Part shown: in pieces, positions 59,447 through 64,000 of the stretch
How the letters are laid out: each line of letters begins with the position of its first letter
Position numbering within the stretch: position 1 is the first letter of the stretch
DNA from: Brassica napus
Lineage: Eukaryota > Streptophyta > Magnoliopsida > Brassicales > Brassicaceae
Direction of reading: 5' to 3'
DNA: 64,000 nucleotides
Assembly (NCBI RefSeq): GCF_020379485.1
Contig: NC_063439.1
Span: forward strand, 11,324,466-11,388,465
Notes under the pieces: model-generated
The model's input: only the letters and a program-made list of their open reading frames with translations
What the model was told of the DNA's origin: nothing
The model's database searches: none
Position numbers and translations under genes: made by a program

Positions 59447-59549
59447 ATTTGTTGTGACATATGTGAGAAGATAAAGATTAACAGATGAATAAACAATACA
59501 GATCAATTTATACAAAGATAAATTTGTACATTTGTACAAAGATCAATTT

Positions 59550-59720
59550 GAGGTATTTGTAAATCCATGTGCACAATTCAGTTTGAGGCATTTGTACAAA
59601 TATCAATTGTGCACATGGATTTAAAAGAAAAACTTATCCACAGGAAAAGTGTACAAATGCCTCAAACTGATTTTGATTTTTTTGTATACGAGTTTAGTTG
59701 TACACATGGATAGAAAGTTT
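59550..59720. repeat. Interleaved inverted repeats
   Basis: AATCCATGTGCACAATT (about 59561) pairs with AATTGTGCACATGGATT (about 59607). CAGTTTGAGGCATTTGTACA (about 59578) pairs with TGTACAAATGCCTCAAACTG (about 59650). Further copies of TTTGTACA and CACATGGAT flank these. Confidence 0.85.
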
Positions 59721-59891
59721 TCCCACATGGAAGAAAAAAATAATTTAAAAACGAATTTTTAAATGTACACAAAAATGACATTTTATTCCATGTTTATGTA
59801 CACAAATTCATCTCTTTGAAATTAATAGAAAACTGAAAAAAATTAAAATCAGTTGGAGATTAATTTTAAGAGGCCCACCTCTTTCAAGGTT

Positions 59892-60118
59892 TTTTTTTTT
59901 TGTCATCTGTTAGATTATATTCATAAACAGGAAGAGTTTCAAAAGATTTACATAAAAGACAGACCTTTAAACACCGCACAAACCAACTGAAACCTATAAC
60001 ATTTTCTTCGTTAAAACTAAGACCTTACAAACCCAAACACCCAAACCTGATATCCATCCAACCAAAAATTCCAAAAACCTACTGCAGAGAGCTAAACAGA
60101 GGAAAGAGTTTCCTCAAT
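59892..60118 (-). mobile_element. Short retroposon (5'-truncated LINE or SINE) with 13-bp target duplication
   Basis: CTCTTTCAAGGTT flanks the insert at 59879-59891 and 60119-60131. The insert begins with a T-run on the plus strand, so its A-tail is on the minus strand. The 227-bp body has no ORF and I do not recognise its family. Confidence 0.8.
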
Positions 60119-60131
60119 CTCTTTCAAGGTT

Positions 60132-61100
60132 CAGTTAGTCAATGTTATGATTAGAAGTAAACTGAAAAATATGACTCAAATACTGTTTGGAAAAAAGTGC
60201 TCTAGTAGAAAGAAGTGACATTAAGTGAAATAAAAAAGTTATAAAGTGACTTATAATGTAAAATTTTCAATTTTTTAAACTCAACATCAAGTCTTTATTA
60301 ACTAATGAAAGGTACACGTGAGTTTACGCTACACTAGTGTTTCAACCACAACTACCAAAAAAAAGTAGTAACATCTACAAACACTACTTGGATCAATACC
60401 AATCTAAAACTTTGTTGTAGTTTTGAACCATTGAACGCAACACTCTTCCCACTATACTGAAAAGCCGGTTCTTACACCACTACTTGAACCACAGGAAGTG
60501 AAGACACAAGCCTAATCACTTCTAGGTGCATTGAAAACAGTCTCATGGTTGTACTCAAGACTACTGGTACTAAAGCTCGCTCCTACGCCAACCAAAAAGT
60601 TACACCAGTCGACCAAACTAATGCAAGAGAATAAACAAGCCTCGCTCCTACGCCAACAAAAAAACTTAAACCCCTAAAGTAAATTCTTAAGCTAACCTAC
60701 TGATTCATGATTGACAGATAAGTAATGAACAAGTACTTTTTCACCAAAAGAGGCACCTTGTTATTTTGATTGGACAAAAACGATTTCCTAAATAAATGGA
60801 AAATATTTTCATTATATAATGAAACGAGAAAATTTAGAAAATTATACAAATGCTATAACGTATTAAAATCCGCGAGCGCACATAAATTAAAAGAAAATAA
60901 AATGATCTTTTAAGTATCAAATATTGATATTACATTGCAAGTCATCTCTAATGTTCTCAGTATTTTGAAAGGTCATAGCTATGTAAACAGGCTACAAAAT
61001 TTATTATACAAATTATATTTTGAACATTGAGCAACTTTGTTTAACAAATAGTATAGAACCAAAACCAGAAAAAAATGTTGTTTGTGATGTGTCAGGTTAC
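60132..61100. other. Downstream flank of the snoRNA cluster
   Basis: No ORF. A short near-repeat, CTCGCTCCTACGCCAAC (60576 and 60641), is the only structure noticed. Further snoRNAs could lie here, but none met the C-plus-D-box criterion. Confidence 0.4.
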
Positions 61101-61103
61101 AAA

Positions 61104-61172
61104 AGACTCAGCAACGGCTTTGAAAGCCTAAGCCAGGGATAACTGTATTTTGATTTTTTTCTCATCATCCAC
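61104..61172 (-). ncRNA. Box C/D snoRNA with a guide to 25S rRNA (cluster member 3)
   Basis: Minus strand: C box ATGATGA (61168-61162) and D box CTGA (61111-61108). The internal stretch CAGTTATCCCTG is complementary over 12 bases to the conserved 25S sequence CAGGGATAACTG near the peptidyl-transferase region, and ends in a D'-like CTGG. The fifth-nucleotide rule points to the A in GGAUA-ACUG. The terminal stem is weak, so the exact ends are uncertain. Confidence 0.62.
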
Positions 61173-61245
61173 ATTCACATTCTACAACAACTATTTTTAC
61201 ATAAAAAATTAGCAAACAAGTAAAAGATTTTAAAACACACAGTGG

Positions 61246-61326
61246 AAGCCTCAGACCGTCCTAGTCAATTAGATACTTTTCAACACTGAAATTTCAGTAA
61301 CCATTCAATCTAATCATCACCGGCTT
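61246..61326 (-). ncRNA. Box C/D snoRNA with a guide to 18S rRNA (cluster member 2)
   Basis: Minus strand: terminal stem AAGCC/GGCTT, C box GTGATGA, D' CTGA, C'-like TGTTGA, D box CTGA (61254-61251). The guide before D, GACTAGGACGGT, is complementary over 12 bases to 18S ACCGUCCUAGUC. The fifth base from D predicts methylation of the U in ACCGU-CC. The total of 81 nt is typical. Confidence 0.8.
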
Positions 61327-61493
61327 TGCAAATTAATCAGACTTAAAAACAAAACAAACGAGTAAACAACAAAAATCATCAGATCTTCCTATACAAGTGA
61401 ATCATAATACTCAGATTTTTTCTGAGAATTCAACAACTTGGCAAAGTGTTCCTCATTTGATTAAGCAATTATTAAAAATCAAAATTTATAACA

Positions 61494-61560
61494 TATTGTT
61501 CCCCGACGTCCTAAGTAACATCATTTAAGTTGATGAACAGGATAGCGAGGGGAACTAGGT
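61494..61560 (-). ncRNA. Candidate H/ACA-type hairpin with ACA box
   Basis: CCCC to GGGG close a 52-bp imperfect hairpin (61501-61552) with inner pairs TCCT/AGGA and CATCA/TGATG and asymmetric internal loops. On the minus strand it is followed by ACA (61499-61497) three bases before ATA. No good H box lies upstream, so this could be half of an H/ACA RNA or only a hairpin. Confidence 0.3.
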
Positions 61561-61655
61561 TCACTGTAGGCTAAAACATACACAACAATACTTCACATGT
61601 TAATCATTCAAAGCATGATTCTAGTTAAGATGTTAAAGCCACAACTATAAAAATT

Positions 61656-61743
61656 GAAGAACTCAGTCCCTTAGATGTTCATAATGAATGCGATCATTAC
61701 CGCTATCATTACAGGTCTGTAAATTGACTCATCACTGTTCTTC
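61656..61743 (-). ncRNA. Box C/D snoRNA with two guides to adjacent 18S rRNA sites (U25/snR56-like; cluster member 1)
   Basis: Minus strand: a perfect 7-bp terminal stem (GAAGAAC/GTTCTTC), C box GTGATGA, C' box ATGATAG and D box CTGA, 88 nt in all. The guide before D, GAACATCTAAGGG, complements 18S CCCUUAGAUGUUC over 13 bases. The guide before a D'-like CTGT, ACAGAC, pairs with 18S GUCUGU and by the fifth-base rule points to the G of GGUCUG-UGAUG, the site that yeast snR56 and human SNORD25 methylate as I remember it. The two targets are about 10 nt apart in the rRNA. Confidence 0.87.
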
Positions 61744-61852
61744 CCCCACAAACAACTATTACAAAACAAAGCAGCATAGATTAAGACACAACTTAAAACA
61801 AGATATGTAGTCGCTCAAGTTACGATCCCGAACCGGCATTAAACTGAATTAA

Positions 61853-61976
61853 CAGTATGATGCTGTGAATGGATTAGGGAGGAATATGAAATAACGAGAG
61901 CAGCACGATTGATATTGCTTCAAGGGAACGAATCATACGGGAACGGACAAATCCCATCGACTATCTGATGAAGCCA
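61853..61976 (-). ncRNA. Candidate H/ACA snoRNA in the 5' part of the cluster transcript
   Basis: Minus strand: hairpin 1 is closed by GCTTCA/TGAAGC (61974-61917), then an H-box match ATATCA (ANANNA), hairpin 2 closed by TGCTG/CAGCA (61905-61861), then ATA in place of ACA three bases before a possible 3' end (61853). Length and order fit H/ACA RNAs, but the stems are short and no pseudouridylation target was worked out. Confidence 0.3.
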
Positions 61977-62066
61977 AAAGTAAAACCTAAACAAACAAGA
62001 CGATTACAATAGAAATACTAGTTATTAGGCTGAAGAACTGTGTGTTGAGATTGTCAGCGTGTGTAA

Positions 62067-62255
62067 TTTTTATATAGTGGTGCAGTCTCCTTAAAGGTGC
62101 TTGAAGCCCTAAGGAATAGGATTAGGGTTTTCAGTGTAGCAGTGTATAAATGACGAAAGTAACCTTGGGCTGTAATTGTAGGATTAGGATTCTCTTTAGT
62201 AGAACGGCCTATTATTCATGGACTTTGTCTCTATGAAGCGCAATAGTTCTGGGCC
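62067..62255 (-). promoter_or_regulatory. Promoter of the snoRNA cluster: TATA box, telobox and site II motifs
   Basis: TATATAAAAA on the minus strand (62076-62067) lies some 320 bp upstream of the first clear C/D snoRNA. Upstream are a telobox (AAACCCTA, 62130-62123) and two site II motifs, TGGGCT (62166-62171) and TGGGCC (62250-62255). Telobox plus site II is the known promoter signature of plant snoRNA and ribosomal-protein genes. Confidence 0.75.
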
Positions 62256-62259
62256 TGCG

Positions 62260-63200
62260 CATTTTAACCTCCACCCGAAAACCTTAACAGGAACCAATTT
62301 AAAAATATCCGAAACCGAACCAAAAATTTACAAGTATTTTTTGGGTCTAAATTTTTTTTATCCGAAAGAACCGGAACTGAAAAGAATGGATCCGAATAGA
62401 GCCAGTCTCGAAAAGAACCAACCCGAATATACTCGACCCGATAAAAACCGATTTGTACCAGACTTAAAAACATGTATATACAAACTACGATTTTTTTGTG
62501 TTCTATTATATATATTATTTTATGATTAGTTGAAATAATTTTTGTTAACAATATTTGTTATTATTGTGTAATATTTTTAAGTAATATGAAGTTTTAAAGT
62601 ATAAAATTTAGAGTTTAAAAAATGTTTTATTTTATTTATTAATAGTTTAATCTAAATTATTTTGTAAAATTTTAGATATATATGACAAATATCGACTAAA
62701 TTTGATGGAGTTTGGGTATATCATGTCTTTTTTCAGATCCTAAATACACGAATCCGATCTGGCCCAATATGGACCCAAAAATTACTGTTATTTTGTAAGT
62801 ATTTTAATTATAGATCCAAACCGACCCAAGAAAAACCGACTCGAATCCAAACCGAAAATTTACAAGTTTCTTACTGGATCTAAATGTTTAGGACCCGAAA
62901 ATCCGGAACCGAAAAAAGCCGGTTCAAACCTGACCCTGGCCCGAACGCCGAAGCCTACGCAATACTGTCGACTGTTTGCTTATTGAATTTTTGGTCCAGG
63001 ACTAAACCTTTTTTAGCACGACAAGAACATGTCAATTCATTGTCTTCCTGTCAATTACTAAGTTTATAATAAGGATAAAAGATTTTAATGGTGATGAAAA
63101 TTCAAACATGAAGTTTCCCTGTAAATGTCTCTATTGAATGAAAGTGAGGAGCAAGTAGTACTACTCATTGTCTAGTCATGATATACATCCAAACGTGATG
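62260..63200. other. Region with diverged direct repeats of a CCGAACC-rich sequence
   Basis: Blocks at about 62300-62410 and 62820-62920 are diverged copies: both have AAATTTACAAGT, a GGGTCTAAAT-like stretch, and CCGGAACCGAAAA or near variants. Many CCGAA/CCGAC words occur between. This looks like old repetitive DNA of an unidentified element. The short ORFs are not convincing. Confidence 0.5.
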
Positions 63201-63420
63201 TGTTTAAAGAACGTACCATCTCGTCTGCTGCAGAGTCCGAAAAAAAACGTGTAATTATTGGATAAAAGTTGCTAAAAATTGATATATTACGTTTTTTAAA
63301 TGACCACTTAATGAACAAAATAAATGGAAAAAAAATTGAACAAAATTCTATTTAAAAAAATTGAACTCAAAAAAATGTTGACTACAAAGAAACAAATCGT
63401 AAGAAAAAATTGAACAATTA

Positions 63421-63669
63421 GGGTGTGACTGATAACAATCATAGGAACAATAGGAACGGATAAGAAAAAAATGAATAGGAATAAATTTTTTTAGGAATGA
63501 TGGTTCCTTATCAAAATTAGTGAAGAATAGATTTGTTCTATAATTATCTACGAACAAAGGAATGAAGAGGAATGAAAAGAAAAATCTATTCCACATAAAT
63601 GGTAAAAAAATCAAGGAATATTAAGGAACATAGTGTTCCTCTTCATTCTCTTGGTCACCAGTCAGACCC
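63421..63669. mobile_element. Tourist/PIF-Harbinger-type MITE, 249 bp
   Basis: The ends GGGTGTGACTG and (reverse complement) GGGTCTGACTGG are inverted repeats flanked by TTA on both sides (63418-63420 and 63670-63672). The 3-bp TTA duplication is typical of PIF/Harbinger elements. No coding capacity. Confidence 0.75.
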
Positions 63670-63672
63670 TTA

Positions 63673-64000
63673 GTAAAAATAACTAGTAAACAAACAGATG
63701 AATAGATGTTTTCATAACTTAATAAATATAAATTACCATCAATGCAAACATATCATGAAACTACGAGAACTTGTCATATTCTATAAAATATAGTAAGCAA
63801 AATTCAAATCAAAAAGAGATATAAAAAAAATTTTCTTAAAAATATCAAATTTATTGATTTATCAAAAATAATGTTATGTACAAAACTCAATCTATAGAAT
63901 ATGAACTCTCTAATCTTATGGTATAGATAGTAAAAATAATGATCTGAGCTAGATGGTGACCTGAAACCATCTCCTTAGTAGTCCTCCATATTTGTGTTCC
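63673..64000. other. AT-rich end of window, nothing recognised
   Basis: No ORF, repeat or RNA signal that I can support. Confidence 0.5.

Larger units (their letters stand above)
56459..59500 (-). mobile_element. Decayed Ty1/copia retrotransposon
   Basis: The element reads on the minus strand. Its 3' LTR is 56742-56459 (284 bp). Its 5' LTR is cut to about 45 bp (59455-59500). The primer-binding site and gag-pol remains lie between. The RNase H region between RT and the polypurine tract (AAGGTGGATA, about 56750) is missing, replaced by short tandem repeats. Confidence 0.85.

Noticed and set aside
61376..61440. Fourth C/D snoRNA around the TGATGA at 61376
   Set aside because: The C box has C instead of a purine at its first position, and no stem or rRNA match was found with the next CTGA.

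Overview
This is plant nuclear DNA, and the coding content points to the mustard family (Brassica or Raphanus type). The evidence is spliced genes with GT-AG introns, a plant pectin methylesterase, a plant PYRR riboflavin enzyme, Helitrons with CTAG ends, Mutator-like elements and an AT-rich background. From memory, the three host genes match Arabidopsis At3g47400 (PME33), At3g47390 (PYRR/PHS1) and At3g47380 (a PMEI), in that order. The window therefore looks like an At3g473xx-collinear segment expanded by transposons.

Layout. 1-6,900: the end of an unidentified membrane-protein gene (+), then pectin methylesterase (-, 3 exons) and PYRR (-, 9 exons), both intact. 7,056-25,035: one 18-kb Mutator-like element (MULE) with long terminal inverted repeats and a perfect 9-bp target duplication. 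It carries an intact 798-aa MURA-type transposase (+), a small coiled-coil gene (+), and two tandem multi-exon DUF1985 / Agenet / Ulp1-protease genes (-), the right-hand one reading inward from the right end. Nine tRNA-like modules sit in the gaps between its genes; each has an A box, a B box and usually a following T-run. 25,073-25,696: a truncated LINE with a 14-bp target duplication. 28.6-56 kb: a Helitron belt. One Helitron carries WRKY, WD40, HD-Zip I and glucan-water-dikinase pieces, another a tRNA adenosine deaminase (TAD2) piece, another a MAPKKK piece. Two Helitrons abut head to tail at 51,557. Short MULE-type MITEs with perfect 9-bp duplications lie among them. The only intact host gene in the belt is a pectin methylesterase inhibitor (37,028-37,636, -). 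56.4-59.5 kb: a decayed Ty1/copia element (-).

61.1-62.3 kb (-): an apparent snoRNA cluster. At least three box C/D snoRNAs carry guides complementary to 18S or 25S rRNA, behind a promoter with a TATA box, a telobox and site II motifs.

The most unusual material is the 18-kb MULE. Its transposase is intact. Its two protease genes are damaged in different places: one keeps the catalytic His and Cys but lacks the Asp, while the other keeps the Asp, lacks the His, and is frameshifted just before the Cys. The tRNA-like spacers have no obvious role in transposition and could be Pol III units or TFIIIC-type boundaries.
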